Source: Oceanobacillus senegalensis (GTDB lineage Bacteria > Bacillota > Bacilli > Bacillales > Amphibacillaceae). Taken from it: a stretch of DNA of 64,000 nt. Under the pieces are notes generated by a model that saw nothing but the letters and a program-made list of their open reading frames with translations, ran no database searches and was not told the DNA's origin. Shown one piece after another: positions 37,656-47,089 of this stretch. The stretch is from NCBI RefSeq assembly GCF_900176885.1, contig NZ_LT839648.1, positions 1,708,947-1,772,946 on the forward strand, written 5' to 3'. Position 1 is the stretch's first letter, and each line of letters starts with the position of its first letter. Made by a program: the position numbers and the translations under genes.

Positions 37656-39959
37656 TTATGACGTCTTTTCTTCTTGTACTTGTGAAACGAGTACGGTTCT
37701 AGGCTTACTTCCTTCATAAGGCCCCACAATGCCTCTGTCTTCCATAGCATCGATTAGTCGGGCCGCTCGTGTATAACCTATACGGAATCTACGTTGTAGC
37801 ATAGATACACTTGCACTTTGCATTTCTATAATCATCTGAACTGCATCATCATATAGTTCATCATCTACCTCTTCCATCACTTCATCATTTTCCTCTGGAA
37901 TCATTTCTTCCTGATAGGAAGCTTTCTGTTGATCGATACAATGATCAACAATTCGTTCAACTTCCTCATCCGATAGAAAGGCACCCTGAACACGTTTTGG
38001 TTTCGAAGCGCCAACAGGGAAAAATAACATATCACCTTTCCCAAGTAGTTTCTCCGCACCACCTGAATCCAAGATAGTTCTAGAATCAGTTTGTGACGAA
38101 ACACTAAAAGCAATTCGACTCGGAATATTAGCTTTAATGACACCTGTAATAACATCAACAGATGGTCTTTGTGTTGCAATGATAATATGGATTCCAGCAG
38201 CTCTTGCCATTTGAGCTAAACGAGTGATTGCATCCTCCACATCATTGGAAGCAACCATCATTAAATCTGCTAGCTCGTCGACAATGACAACAATATAAGG
38301 TAGATGGGCTTGCGACTCCTCGGAAGTTAAATTATATTTACGAATGTGCTCATTATAACCCTCGATATTTCTTGTTCCGGTTTCTGAAAATAGGTCGTAT
38401 CGTCTCTCCATTTCAGCAACTACTTTTTTCAATGCCCTAGAAGCCTTTTTCGGATCAGTGACTACCGGTGTAAGAAGATGTGGAATTCCATTATAAACAT
38501 TTAATTCCACTTTTTTGGGGTCAATCATCATCATTTTAACTTCATGCGGCTTTGCTCGCATTAATATGGTAGTAATAATTCCATTAACACAAACACTTTT
38601 ACCACTACCTGTTGCACCCGCAATCAATAGATGGGGCATTTTATTCAGTTCAGCAACTACTGCGTCTCCTGAAATATCCCTTCCTAATCCAACTAATAGT
38701 TTAGAATTTTTATTATTCGAAGTGCTATCCATCACTTCTCTTAATGAAACCATTGCAACTTCTTGATTTGGAACTTCAATCCCAACAGCTGACTTACCAG
38801 GAATTGGTGCTTCAATCCGAAGATCTCTAGCAGCAAGGGCTAACGCCAGGTCATCATGTAAATTAACTATTTTACTGACTTTTACACCAGCCTCTGGTGA
38901 AATTTCATATTTTGTAACAGCTGGACCGACATTCACCTTCGTTACCCTTGCTCGTACACCAAAGCTTTTAAACGTTCTCTCTAATTTCCGAACAGTTGCC
39001 TGAATTTGTGATTTTTCATGTTGTTGTGTATTATGTGCTGGTTCAGAAAGCAAATCAGGAGAAGGTAGAATATATTCATAATTTTCTACCTCTGTCGTCG
39101 ATATTGGATATTCCATATCATCCACTTCTGCATCATTGGCTTTTTTCGATTCATTGGCACTAGCAACTTTAACCGATTCTTTTTCTTGATGATTCATTTG
39201 GTCTTGTTGCTTTTCTCCTTGTAAATCCTGAATTGTATAAACATCTGTAAAATCATTTATTAATGGTTCTTCATTCGGTATATCATTTGTCATGATTTCA
39301 GGTTCTTTGTCTAATTCTTCCAAGGATTTTGATCGTTTGGTCTTCGCACCCTCTATACGTTCACGCAATTTTTGAGCCCTGCTAGTTAACCGATTATAAA
39401 GTTTTATAAAAATGTCACCGAGTGATACTTCTGTAATAAATAGAAATCCAATTAGCATGGAAAAGATACTAATAATTTTTGCCCCTACTAAGGAAAATAA
39501 ATAATTAGTAAAAGCTAACAAAACACCACCTAATATTCCTCCCCCAGTTTGTATGGAGGGACCTTGTCCATTCATAAATAAAAGAAAATGATTCCATGTT
39601 GAACGAAGGATGGACATATCTTGAATTAATAATCGTTCAAATGTCTGAATATGTGTAAATAGTAATACACCCATAAATAAGATATAAAACCCAACTAACT
39701 TTCTATGAAAGAAATCTGGCAATCTTCTCTTAATCAATAAAAAGATTCCTGTTATAAAAAGGAAAACAGATGCAACAAAATACCAGATTCCTAGAAAGAA
39801 ACGAAATAAATACTCTAAACCTCCTGGAATGGCTCCATCACTTATAGCACTTGCACCACTTCCAAATATTGCCAGTGCAATTAATAATAAACCAAGTAAT
39901 TCATTTTTCAATTGCATCGTTTGTTTTGATTTTTTACGTTTTTTTCTCTTTTTTGCCAT
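37656..39959 (-). CDS. spoIIIE: DNA translocase FtsK/SpoIIIE
   Basis: 767 residues (B. subtilis SpoIIIE 787). A basic N-terminus ([11 protein letters not shown]) and about four membrane helices (about 20-180) lead through a variable acidic linker to the motor: Walker [16 protein letters not shown] near residue 450, Walker [13 protein letters not shown], then the C-terminal gamma winged helix ([21 protein letters not shown]) that reads chromosome polarity. It pumps DNA into the forespore and clears trapped chromosomes. The spoIIIE name rests on locus context. Confidence 0.94.
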   Translation of the reverse strand: MAKKRKKRKKSKQTMQLKNELLGLLLIALAIFGSGASAISDGAIPGGLEYLFRFFLGIWYFVASVFLFITGIFLLIKRRLPDFFHRKLVGFYILFMGVLLFTHIQTFERLLIQDMSILRSTWNHFLLFMNGQGPSIQTGGGILGGVLLAFTNYLFSLVGAKIISIFSMLIGFLFITEVSLGDIFIKLYNRLTSRAQKLRERIEGAKTKRSKSLEELDKEPEIMTNDIPNEEPLINDFTDVYTIQDLQGEKQQDQMNHQEKESVKVASANESKKANDAEVDDMEYPISTTEVENYEYILPSPDLLSEPAHNTQQHEKSQIQATVRKLERTFKSFGVRARVTKVNVGPAVTKYEISPEAGVKVSKIVNLHDDLALALAARDLRIEAPIPGKSAVGIEVPNQEVAMVSLREVMDSTSNNKNSKLLVGLGRDISGDAVVAELNKMPHLLIAGATGSGKSVCVNGIITTILMRAKPHEVKMMMIDPKKVELNVYNGIPHLLTPVVTDPKKASRALKKVVAEMERRYDLFSETGTRNIEGYNEHIRKYNLTSEESQAHLPYIVVIVDELADLMMVASNDVEDAITRLAQMARAAGIHIIIATQRPSVDVITGVIKANIPSRIAFSVSSQTDSRTILDSGGAEKLLGKGDMLFFPVGASKPKRVQGAFLSDEEVERIVDHCIDQQKASYQEEMIPEENDEVMEEVDDELYDDAVQMIIEMQSASVSMLQRRFRIGYTRAARLIDAMEDRGIVGPYEGSKPRTVLVSQVQEEKTS

Positions 39960-40034
39960 TATCTCACCTCATTTCACTTACTAACAAAATTGACCGTCTA
40001 TTTCCATGAAATAAAATACATGCTAGACCACATG

Positions 40035-40065
40035 AAAAGAAAACCCTGCCAAAAATGGCAAGGGC
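40035..40065 (-). terminator. Rho-independent terminator of tepA-ylzJ
   Basis: The minus strand reads CCCTTGCC, 6 bases, GGCAGGG, TTTTCTTTTC. A similar hairpin terminates the STAS gene at 59561-59594. Confidence 0.88.
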
Positions 40066-40106
40066 TGTATCATTTTATATTCATTATATCATAAAGTAAC
40101 CACTTA

Positions 40107-40313
40107 TTAACCTAATATTGATCCAGGTAAAAATCTTTGATCAAGAAAATCTTCAGGATTGGATGAAAGTAATTGTACTACTTGGTATGTTCCATCCTGG
40201 TTTCTATCAGCTATCATCATTTTTCCATCACATGAAATACATTGTCTACTTGAAAATGCATCCTCTGTTGGTGGAAATATATCATTTTCTGATAAAGGTG
40301 TATAAAGTATCAT
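40107..40313 (-). CDS. ylzJ: YlzJ-like small protein
   Basis: 68 residues, unknown function. It starts [14 protein letters not shown] and contains [25 protein letters not shown]. The family is conserved between tepA and spoIIIE in Bacillaceae. The start codon overlaps the tepA stop by 4 bases (ATGA), so translation is coupled. Confidence 0.85.
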   Translation of the reverse strand: MILYTPLSENDIFPPTEDAFSSRQCISCDGKMMIADRNQDGTYQVVQLLSSNPEDFLDQRFLPGSILG

Positions 40314-41038
40314 TGAATCACCTGATCTTCCTGGCCTTTACTCTGATCAATGAATTCACTTAATTTTTTCATAGCTTCATTTACACCGCCAACTTCGTCA
40401 ATTAACCCATACTCCACTGCATCAGTACCTATTACATTGGTACCAATATCTCTTGTTAAGTTTCCTTTAGCGAACATAAGATCTTTAAATTTTTCTTCCT
40501 TAATGTCTGAATGTCCGATAACGAATTGAATCACTCGTTCCTGCATTTTGTCTAGGTATTCAAAAGTCTGCGGCACACCGATTACTAGGCCAGTTAATCG
40601 TACAGGATGTATGGTCATCGTTGCTGTAGGTACAATAAAACTATAATCGGTTGATACTGCGATAGGCACACCAATCGAATGCCCTCCACCTAATACAATG
40701 GAAACGGTAGGTTTAGACATAGATGCAATCATTTCAGACAATGCTAGTCCTGCTTCTACATCACCTCCGACTGTATTTAATAAAATAATAACACCTTCAA
40801 TTTTTGGATTCTGTTCAATAGCAATTAATTGTGGAAGCAAGTGTTCATATTTGGTTGTTTTATTTTGTGGTGGCAATTGGACATGACCTTCGACCTGCCC
40901 GATAATGGAAAGAACATGAATATTCGAATCAGGTGCCTGTGGTAAATTGGTTTGACCAAGAGCCTGAATTTTTTGCACTAATTGAGAGGAATTTCCTTGT
41001 TCCTCTTTTTTCTCTCCTTGTTGATTTTCTTTAGCCAA
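40310..41038 (-). CDS. tepA: ClpP-like serine protease TepA
   Basis: 242 residues with the ClpP/crotonase fold. The nucleophile Ser is in [13 protein letters not shown] and the catalytic His in [19 protein letters not shown]-like [16 protein letters not shown] forms the substrate strand. B. subtilis TepA aids secretion, probably by degrading signal peptides. An Asn/Gln/Glu-rich N-terminal tail (about 1-35) precedes the domain. In B. subtilis rnjB lies between dapA and tepA; here it is absent. Confidence 0.92.
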   Translation of the reverse strand: MAKENQQGEKKEEQGNSSQLVQKIQALGQTNLPQAPDSNIHVLSIIGQVEGHVQLPPQNKTTKYEHLLPQLIAIEQNPKIEGVIILLNTVGGDVEAGLALSEMIASMSKPTVSIVLGGGHSIGVPIAVSTDYSFIVPTATMTIHPVRLTGLVIGVPQTFEYLDKMQERVIQFVIGHSDIKEEKFKDLMFAKGNLTRDIGTNVIGTDAVEYGLIDEVGGVNEAMKKLSEFIDQSKGQEDQVIQ

Positions 41039-41302
41039 TACAGTTCACTCCTTTAATTTGTACTCACTCCTTACTTAGTATGAACGTAATTGTAATTACA
41101 ATGCAGAACAGATTAATATTAAGTGGTTTTCAGAATACCATTTTGACACCGCATTATATGTATTTTACAAAATGGCACAAATTTTAGGACCTATTTCCAA
41201 AATATATACCTTTACTATAAACAGTAATCAGCGTGAACCAAATTAGATTGTAATCTTTAACTACAAATAAAAAAAATATACGATACTTGAAAAAATCAAT
41301 AT

Positions 41303-41337
41303 AAAAAATATCGGCTAATTTCTAGCCGATATTTTTT
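41303..41337 (-). terminator. Rho-independent terminator of dapA overlapping its stop codon
   Basis: A perfect stem (AAAAAATATCGGCTA / TAGCCGATATTTTTT) carries the dapA TAG (41322-41324) in its upstream arm. The coding end and the terminator are therefore shared. Confidence 0.92.
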
Positions 41338-42194
41338 AATAAAGCTTTTATATTCTCTGTTTCGCTATCTGATAATGGTATAAGCGGTAATCGCACACTA
41401 CCAACCTCTACTCCCTTTAGATTTAAAGCTGTTTTAACAGGAGTAGGTGAAGGTACTGCAAATAATCCGTTCATAATTGGTAGTAATTTATGGTGAAGTT
41501 TTGCAGCATCTTCAACTTTACCAGCGAAAAAGAGTTTAATCATTTTTTTCATTTCATTCCCAATGACGTGGGAAGCTACAGATACTACTCCGGTTGCTCC
41601 AAGCGATAACATTGGTAAGGTCATACTGTCATTACCGCTATAAACACTAAAGTCATTATTTGTACGTTCTACAATTTCTGATAGTTGATCCATATTCAAT
41701 CCAGCTTCTTTGATGGATACAATATTATGAATCTTACTTAGTTTAATAACTGTTTCTGCATCCATATTAATGACAGAACGACCTGGAATATTATATAACA
41801 TGATTGGTAATTTTGTACTCTGAGCAACAGAACTAAAATGCTCGAACAGTCCTTCTTGATTTGGTTTGTTATAGTAAGGTGTTACAAGTAGAATGCCATC
41901 TACACCAGACGCTTCGGCTTCCTTTGTTAGGGCGATAGAATCTTTCGTATTGTTACTTCCCGTACCAGCAATAACAGGAACTCTATTATTTACCACCTTT
42001 ACAACGTGCCTAAATAAATGAACCTTTTCTGCCGATGTTAAAGTAGGTGATTCACCGGTAGTACCCGCAACAATCAAACCATCTGTTCCATTTTTTAACA
42101 AATAGTCGATTAATGGATTTATTTTATAAAAATCGACTTCTCCACTTTCACTAAACGGTGTTACCATCGCAGTTAGCAGTTGGCCGAAATTCAA
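41322..42194 (-). CDS. dapA: 4-hydroxy-tetrahydrodipicolinate synthase
   Basis: 290 residues, the same as B. subtilis DapA. It condenses pyruvate with aspartate semialdehyde, the first step committed to lysine, diaminopimelate and dipicolinate. Visible are VAGTTGESPTLT, the Tyr in PIMLYNIPGRS and the Schiff-base Lys in VSIKEAGLNM. The TTG at 42194 gives MNFGQLLTAMVTPF, as in homologues, 6 bases after AAGGTG; the GTG at 42203 overlaps that site. Confidence 0.96.
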   Translation of the reverse strand: MNFGQLLTAMVTPFSESGEVDFYKINPLIDYLLKNGTDGLIVAGTTGESPTLTSAEKVHLFRHVVKVVNNRVPVIAGTGSNNTKDSIALTKEAEASGVDGILLVTPYYNKPNQEGLFEHFSSVAQSTKLPIMLYNIPGRSVINMDAETVIKLSKIHNIVSIKEAGLNMDQLSEIVERTNNDFSVYSGNDSMTLPMLSLGATGVVSVASHVIGNEMKKMIKLFFAGKVEDAAKLHHKLLPIMNGLFAVPSPTPVKTALNLKGVEVGSVRLPLIPLSDSETENIKALLKNIG

Positions 42195-42238
42195 TTCCGT
42201 CACCTTCTTAAAATAGTGAAGTTATACTAACTTGTGAT

Positions 42239-43456
42239 TTAAGCATTATTAAGAGCAAACACTTCATGCAAGGCATTTACAGCTACTTTTAAATCTTTTT
42301 CGTGTACAAGAACCCATATTGTCGTATGACTATCAGCTGATTGTAATATCTGCACTCCTCTATCAGTTAATGCTTCTACAATTTTTGCTGCAACACCTGG
42401 CACCCCTGTCATACCCGCTCCTACAGCAGAAACCTTTGCACATTTTTCAGTGACTTCTGGATAATACCCTAATGTTTCAAGAACATGGGTTGCTTTATTT
42501 GTCATTGTGTCAGGTACTGTGTATACAACACCAGCTGGTGAAATATTAATAAAATCTACCGAAATTCCAGCCTCTGCCATAGCTTTGAATATTTCGGACT
42601 GTATTCTATATACTTCTCCCTTTGTTTGAACTTTTATTTGAGATATCGATGACATATGGGCAATACCGGTTACTAATTGATCGGGAATATCTGTTACTTT
42701 TTCACGTTCTCTCGAAGAAGTAACAAGTGTTCCATTTTCTAGTGAATAGGTCGACCTAACACGCATCGGTATTTCTGCCTGCATTGCAATTTCTACCGCC
42801 CTTGGATGAACTACTTTTGCTCCTTGATATGCTAAATTACAAATTTCTGAATATGTTGCAACATCAAGTGATTTTGCATTTTCAACAATTCTTGGATCGG
42901 CAGTCATAATTCCTTCAACATCGGTAAAAATTTCTACCATTTCAGCTTGTAATGCTGCTCCAAGAGCTGCTGCAGAGGTATCACTACCACCACGTCCGAT
43001 TGTCGTGATTTCCCCAGATTCGGATTGACCTTGAAATCCTGCCACAACAACCACATCATTTTTCTCTAATTCCTTATAAACTCTATCTGGTTTCACTTTC
43101 TTAATTTTAGCTTTTGTGAAATCCTCTGTCGTAATGAATCCTGCTTGAGCTCCTGTTAGTGCAGTAGCCGTAATATGCTGTTTTTGAAGTTCATTAGCTA
43201 ATACGACAGAGGAAATAACCTCCCCAACAGACATGAGTAAGTCAAGTTCACGATTAGAATTACTATTTGCTGGGAAGTTGACTAAATCCAATAGCGTATC
43301 TGTTGCATATGGATCTGGTTTCCTACCTAGTGCAGACACAACAACTACTAATTTATATTCTTTTACTAAAGCATTTTTTATATGCTTTATAACATGCTCT
43401 CTATTTTCTTCCGACTGCACAGAAGTACCACCAAATTTTTGAACTAAGATTTCCAT
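42239..43456 (-). CDS. dapG: aspartokinase I (diaminopimelate-sensitive type)
   Basis: 405 residues (B. subtilis DapG 404). It phosphorylates aspartate. The N-terminal kinase motif is VQKFGGTSVQSEENR, with VAGFQGQSESGEITTIGRGG and FTDVEGIMTADPR following. Two C-terminal ACT domains (about 265-400) provide feedback control. It lies in the asd-dapG-dapA cluster behind dpaAB, which supplies dipicolinate during sporulation. Confidence 0.95.
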   Translation of the reverse strand: MEILVQKFGGTSVQSEENREHVIKHIKNALVKEYKLVVVVSALGRKPDPYATDTLLDLVNFPANSNSNRELDLLMSVGEVISSVVLANELQKQHITATALTGAQAGFITTEDFTKAKIKKVKPDRVYKELEKNDVVVVAGFQGQSESGEITTIGRGGSDTSAAALGAALQAEMVEIFTDVEGIMTADPRIVENAKSLDVATYSEICNLAYQGAKVVHPRAVEIAMQAEIPMRVRSTYSLENGTLVTSSREREKVTDIPDQLVTGIAHMSSISQIKVQTKGEVYRIQSEIFKAMAEAGISVDFINISPAGVVYTVPDTMTNKATHVLETLGYYPEVTEKCAKVSAVGAGMTGVPGVAAKIVEALTDRGVQILQSADSHTTIWVLVHEKDLKVAVNALHEVFALNNA

Positions 43457-43481
43457 CTCAACACCTCTAAATCAAAACACC

Positions 43482-44528
43482 TTATAACCAATTATTTTTT
43501 ACTAACGTTTGTGCAATTTGTACTGTATTCCATGCAGCACCTTTCAGAAGATTATCGGATACAATCCATAAATGGAATCCTTTATCATTGTCTAAATCTT
43601 TACGAACTCGACCAACGAATACTTCCTCTTTATTTGCTGCACTTAATGGAGTTGGATAAGTTTGTGTTGATGGATCATCTTCTAAAACAATGCCATCTGC
43701 ATTTCTTAGCACATTCCATAAGTCCTCAACAGTAACTCCTTCCTTATCCACTTCAACATATACACTTTCTGCATGAGATGTGAAAAATGGAAGACGTACA
43801 CAAGTTGCAATAACAGATAATTCTGGTGCATGCATAATTTTCTTGGTTTCATTTATCATTTTCATTTCTTCAAATGTATATCCATTGTCCTGGAACTTAT
43901 CAATTTGTGGCAGCGCATTGAATGCTATTGGATAATGCTTTTTATCCCCACCTACAGGTAATATATTTGCTTCCATTTCTTCGTCATTAAGATATTGCTG
44001 TGATTGTTCCACTAATTCGTCTACAGCTTTCTTTCCTGCACCTGAAACAGCTTGATAAGTTGATACAATAATACGAGATAATCCGAATTGATCTTTAATA
44101 GGTTTTAGTCCTGCTACCATTTGAATAGTGGAGCAGTTAGGATTAGCAATGATTCCTTTATGTTTCTGGATATCCTCACTATTAACCTCTGGTACAACTA
44201 GTGGTACATTCTCATCCATTCGGTATGCACTTGTATTATCAACCACAACGGCCCCGCGCTTCACAGCCTCTGGAGCTAATTGTTTAGAAACAGATCCCCC
44301 TGCTGAAAATAGTGCTATATCTACTCCTTCAAAACTCTCTGGCTTAGCTTCCTCGACAACAATGGTTTTGCCATCAAATTCTAGTTCTTTCCCTGCTGAG
44401 TTTTTAGAAGATAATAGTTTTAAATTATTAATAGGAAAGTTTTTCTCCTCTAATATTCTCATAATCTTTTGACCTACTGCTCCTGTTGCTCCTACCACTG
44501 CTATATTATAAACTGTTTTTTCTGACAT
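43482..44528 (-). CDS. asd: aspartate-semialdehyde dehydrogenase
   Basis: 348 residues. It reduces aspartyl phosphate to the semialdehyde used by DapA. The NADP motif is VVGATGAVGQKIM, the catalytic Cys lies in GIIANPNCSTIQMV, and a histidine is in FTSHAESVYVEV. ATG at 44528 follows AGGGGAG by 8 bases; the frame from 44546 only reads through the ribosome-binding site. Confidence 0.97.
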   Translation of the reverse strand: MSEKTVYNIAVVGATGAVGQKIMRILEEKNFPINNLKLLSSKNSAGKELEFDGKTIVVEEAKPESFEGVDIALFSAGGSVSKQLAPEAVKRGAVVVDNTSAYRMDENVPLVVPEVNSEDIQKHKGIIANPNCSTIQMVAGLKPIKDQFGLSRIIVSTYQAVSGAGKKAVDELVEQSQQYLNDEEMEANILPVGGDKKHYPIAFNALPQIDKFQDNGYTFEEMKMINETKKIMHAPELSVIATCVRLPFFTSHAESVYVEVDKEGVTVEDLWNVLRNADGIVLEDDPSTQTYPTPLSAANKEEVFVGRVRKDLDNDKGFHLWIVSDNLLKGAAWNTVQIAQTLVKNNWL

Positions 44529-44586
44529 ATTATTTTCTCCCCTCAAAATGATATATTAGTCCCTTGGTAGATTATTTTAACATACT

Positions 44587-45180
44587 TTACTGATTATGAG
44601 GAATAATTATGGGTTGAAGCTGTTCTCTATTTAGTGCAGACACGATACTTTCCTCTAATAAATCGAGATTAGCAACAAGAGAATTAGGTTTTTTCATCGG
44701 ATTATCTTGCCCGAATGGAACAAAATAAATATGCTTACTATTGATTAAACGCATTAAATTAACCCCATTCATACCAAGGGCATCATTTGTTGTCACACTT
44801 AAGACTACAGGATTTTGATTTCGTATCGTTGATTTTGCAGCCATTAATACTGGATTATCTGTCATACCATTGGCAAATTTTGCCATTGAATTTCCGGTTA
44901 ATGGAGCAATAACCATACAGTCCAATGGATTTTTGGGTCCTAATGGCTCTGCATCCTGCATCGATTTAATTACTTTTTTTCCAGTAAGTGACTCCAACCT
45001 TTTTACATGGTCTGTTGCATTACCAAATTTAGTATCTGTGTGTTGGACCGTATTAGAGACAATGGGGATCACTTCTGCATTTTTCTCTACTAATCTTTTA
45101 ATTTGCTCAAATACTTTACTATACGTATGATGTGAACCGGTTAATCCAATACCTATTCGTTTTCCCTCTAACTGTTTCAT
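44587..45180 (-). CDS. spoVFB: dipicolinate synthase subunit B
   Basis: 197-residue flavoprotein-like subunit (GIGLTGSHHTYSKV; APLTGNSMAKFANGMTDNP). With subunit A it converts the DapA product to dipicolinic acid in the mother cell, the compound that gives spores heat resistance. It overlaps subunit A by 4 bases, so the two are coupled. Confidence 0.95.
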   Translation of the reverse strand: MKQLEGKRIGIGLTGSHHTYSKVFEQIKRLVEKNAEVIPIVSNTVQHTDTKFGNATDHVKRLESLTGKKVIKSMQDAEPLGPKNPLDCMVIAPLTGNSMAKFANGMTDNPVLMAAKSTIRNQNPVVLSVTTNDALGMNGVNLMRLINSKHIYFVPFGQDNPMKKPNSLVANLDLLEESIVSALNREQLQPIIIPHNQ

Positions 45181-46061
45181 GATACGCTCCCCTCATTAAG
45201 CAAAATTTGTTTAATGACATCAGCCAGTATTCTACCAGCTGTTTTTGGCGCAACAATACTCGGTAAACTTCCAGTTAATATCGCCTGAATTCCACGTTTT
45301 TTTGCAAATTCAAAGTCTGTTCCTCCTGGCTGTGAGGCTAAATCTATAATAATTGCATTTGACGGTAGTTTTTGAATTGCCTTTTGATTAACTACTAAAG
45401 CGGGCACAGTATTTATTAAAATGTCACATCTGTCTGTGTATTCATGTAATTGATCAATCGGAATAGGAGTAAATCCCATCTCCGTAATCCTAGCAAGTTC
45501 TTTTATGCTATTCGCACTCACTGAAACCTTTGCACCAAATGAACCAAATCGATTAGCAACCGTCTGCCCTACTCTACCAAATCCAGTTACAATAACTCTT
45601 GATGAGTGAATGGTATAATCCGTATGTTCTATTGCCATCATAATGGCGCCCTCTGCTGTTGGAATAGAATTATAAATGGCAACATCATCGCGATTTAATA
45701 AAGGAATAAGGGAAATATTAGCATCCTTTATTACCTCATTCAAAAATGCATTAGTGATTCCAGTAAATACAGTAGTCGAATCCTTCAATTGGTGAAACCA
45801 ATCTTTCGTAAGTTTTATTTTTTGATCGGAAAAAACAGTTTCTATATTTCCATCTAAATCTGTTCCTGTTATCGGTAAAATAATAATATCTAATTGATTT
45901 AATTCCAAATCCTCAAAGTCCATTTTCTTTAATCCTGTAAATCCCTGTTCTAAATGATCAAATCCAACAAGGATGATAGTTGTTTCTGATAACATTTGTA
46001 ATTGTCTTATTAATTCTAGATATCTTGCATCGCCGCCAATTACAGCAATAGTTCGACTCAT
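45177..46061 (-). CDS. spoVFA: dipicolinate synthase subunit A
   Basis: 294 residues (B. subtilis 297). It begins TIAVIGGDARYLELIRQL. A Rossmann motif VTGFGRVGQTVANRFGSFGA lies near residue 155, and AILTGSLPSIVAPKTAG near the end. It is the dehydrogenase partner of subunit B. In B. subtilis the operon is read by sigma-K; I could not place the promoter with confidence in the 46062-46156 stretch. Confidence 0.95.
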   Translation of the reverse strand: MSRTIAVIGGDARYLELIRQLQMLSETTIILVGFDHLEQGFTGLKKMDFEDLELNQLDIIILPITGTDLDGNIETVFSDQKIKLTKDWFHQLKDSTTVFTGITNAFLNEVIKDANISLIPLLNRDDVAIYNSIPTAEGAIMMAIEHTDYTIHSSRVIVTGFGRVGQTVANRFGSFGAKVSVSANSIKELARITEMGFTPIPIDQLHEYTDRCDILINTVPALVVNQKAIQKLPSNAIIIDLASQPGGTDFEFAKKRGIQAILTGSLPSIVAPKTAGRILADVIKQILLNEGSVS

Positions 46062-46156
46062 CGTTGTTTGAACCCTCCAGACATACTGTTCCTAAATCTG
46101 TTCTATATAGCATATGCCCAAGAGAATAGAGGGTGATTCCTTCCTATAAAAATGCA

Positions 46157-46194
46157 CAAAAAAAGACTAACATCATGGATGAGGTTAGTCTTAA
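46157..46194 (-). terminator. Rho-independent terminator, probably of ymxH
   Basis: On the minus strand AAGACTAAC and GTTAGTCTT pair, followed by TTTTTTTG. It lies between dpaA and repeat element B, about 520 bases after the ymxH stop. The element seems to have inserted between ymxH and this terminator. Confidence 0.8.
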
Positions 46195-46237
46195 CTTAAA
46201 AAGTTCTATAGATTTTCCAACGTCGCATTTGAAAGAA

Positions 46238-46650
46238 AATGCGCAGTAATTCAGCTGATGTTATTAATGACTGCCTTTCCAATTAAAAGGGAAAATGGGT
46301 GCACTTCAATTTCCACTGTGGGCAGTTAGGGCACGGATTCAAACAAGTGCTATTCCCACAGGACAAGGAAGGCCCAGTCAGTATGACATCTATGTTAGAT
46401 GATTTATCTTTATTTTCAAGGAGTGGACTGGTCCTCCCTTCATCAACCATTATTATAGCTAAAATAATAAAAGAAGATTATGCTCAAAAATAGCGAAGGA
46501 AATATACGTAGACTCCTGTGGGACGAGAGGCCTAGGTGAGACCCCGGAGTGCGATAGCACGAGGAGGGCTCAGCAGCCGCTCACGGAAAGCGCAGTGTAT
46601 TTCCGTAGCGGTATTTACGCACCTTTTTTCGTATTAGGTTACTGTGCATT
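46238..46650. repeat. MITE-like element B with terminal inverted repeats
   Basis: AATGCGCAGTAA (46238-46249) and TTACTGTGCATT (46639-46650, one mismatch) bound 413 bp. The GC-rich core (GGAAATATAC 46498, GTGTATTTCC 46595-46604) occupies the right third. The left part holds CACAGGACAAGGAAGGC and ATTTTCAAGGAG, which copy C shares in reverse. Flanks are ATTTGAAAGA outside the left end and CTATCTAT outside the right. Open frames inside it are not conserved. Confidence 0.72.
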
Positions 46651-46712
46651 CTATCTATAATGCGTAATAAATCATATTTTGATAATAACATTCATCATTT
46701 TTATAGAGTATG

Positions 46713-46952
46713 TTAAAATTTATCCATTTCCACCATTATCATGTCTTCTCCAATTTTTTTAACAGCATTCCAGCGAATTTTGGTTTGGTCACCTTCTTTT
46801 TTTAAACCAAACCACTTATAAGAAGGTATGATAAATGCTTCAATTTGTCCTGTTTTTTCATTTATTTCTAAATCAGTCTGTCCTAGTACTCCTAACCTTG
46901 TACCTTCATTTATATTAACGATTTCCTTTCCACTAATTTCTTTAAATCGCAT
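46713..46952 (-). CDS. ymxH: PRC-barrel protein YlmC/YmxH
   Basis: 79 residues. It matches B. subtilis YmxH across its length (FKEISGKEIVNINEGTRLGV; LGQTDLEINEKTGQIEAFII; PSYKWFGLKKEG). PRC-barrel family; YlmC-type proteins are sporulation-associated, but the role is unknown. The second of two adjacent ATGs (46952) is 7 bases after GGGGGG and fits homologues; 46955 is also possible. The open frame up to 47036 has no site. Confidence 0.88.
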   Translation of the reverse strand: MRFKEISGKEIVNINEGTRLGVLGQTDLEINEKTGQIEAFIIPSYKWFGLKKEGDQTKIRWNAVKKIGEDMIMVEMDKF

Positions 46953-47033
46953 CATAATACCCCCCATTAATATAGGATATTTCATTATATGCGGATTAGT
47001 AAGGGGGTATGCATTTTGTCCCATTTTATTACA

Positions 47034-47076
47034 CAATTAAAAAATGCTCACCATTTAATAATTAGTAAGCATTTTC
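47034..47076 (-). terminator. Rho-independent terminator of mlpA
   Basis: The minus strand reads AAAATGCTTACT, loop, GGTGAGCATTTTTTAATT. It separates mlpA from ymxH. Confidence 0.8.
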
Positions 47077-47089
47077 CTGTAAGGATAGA

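Noticed and set aside
42195..43600. Lysine riboswitch upstream of dapA or dapG
   Set aside because: The gaps (44 and 25 bases) are far too short for an L-box.
46299..46493. Plus-strand open frame in repeat element B
   Set aside because: Lies inside a repeat and is not kept in copies A or C.
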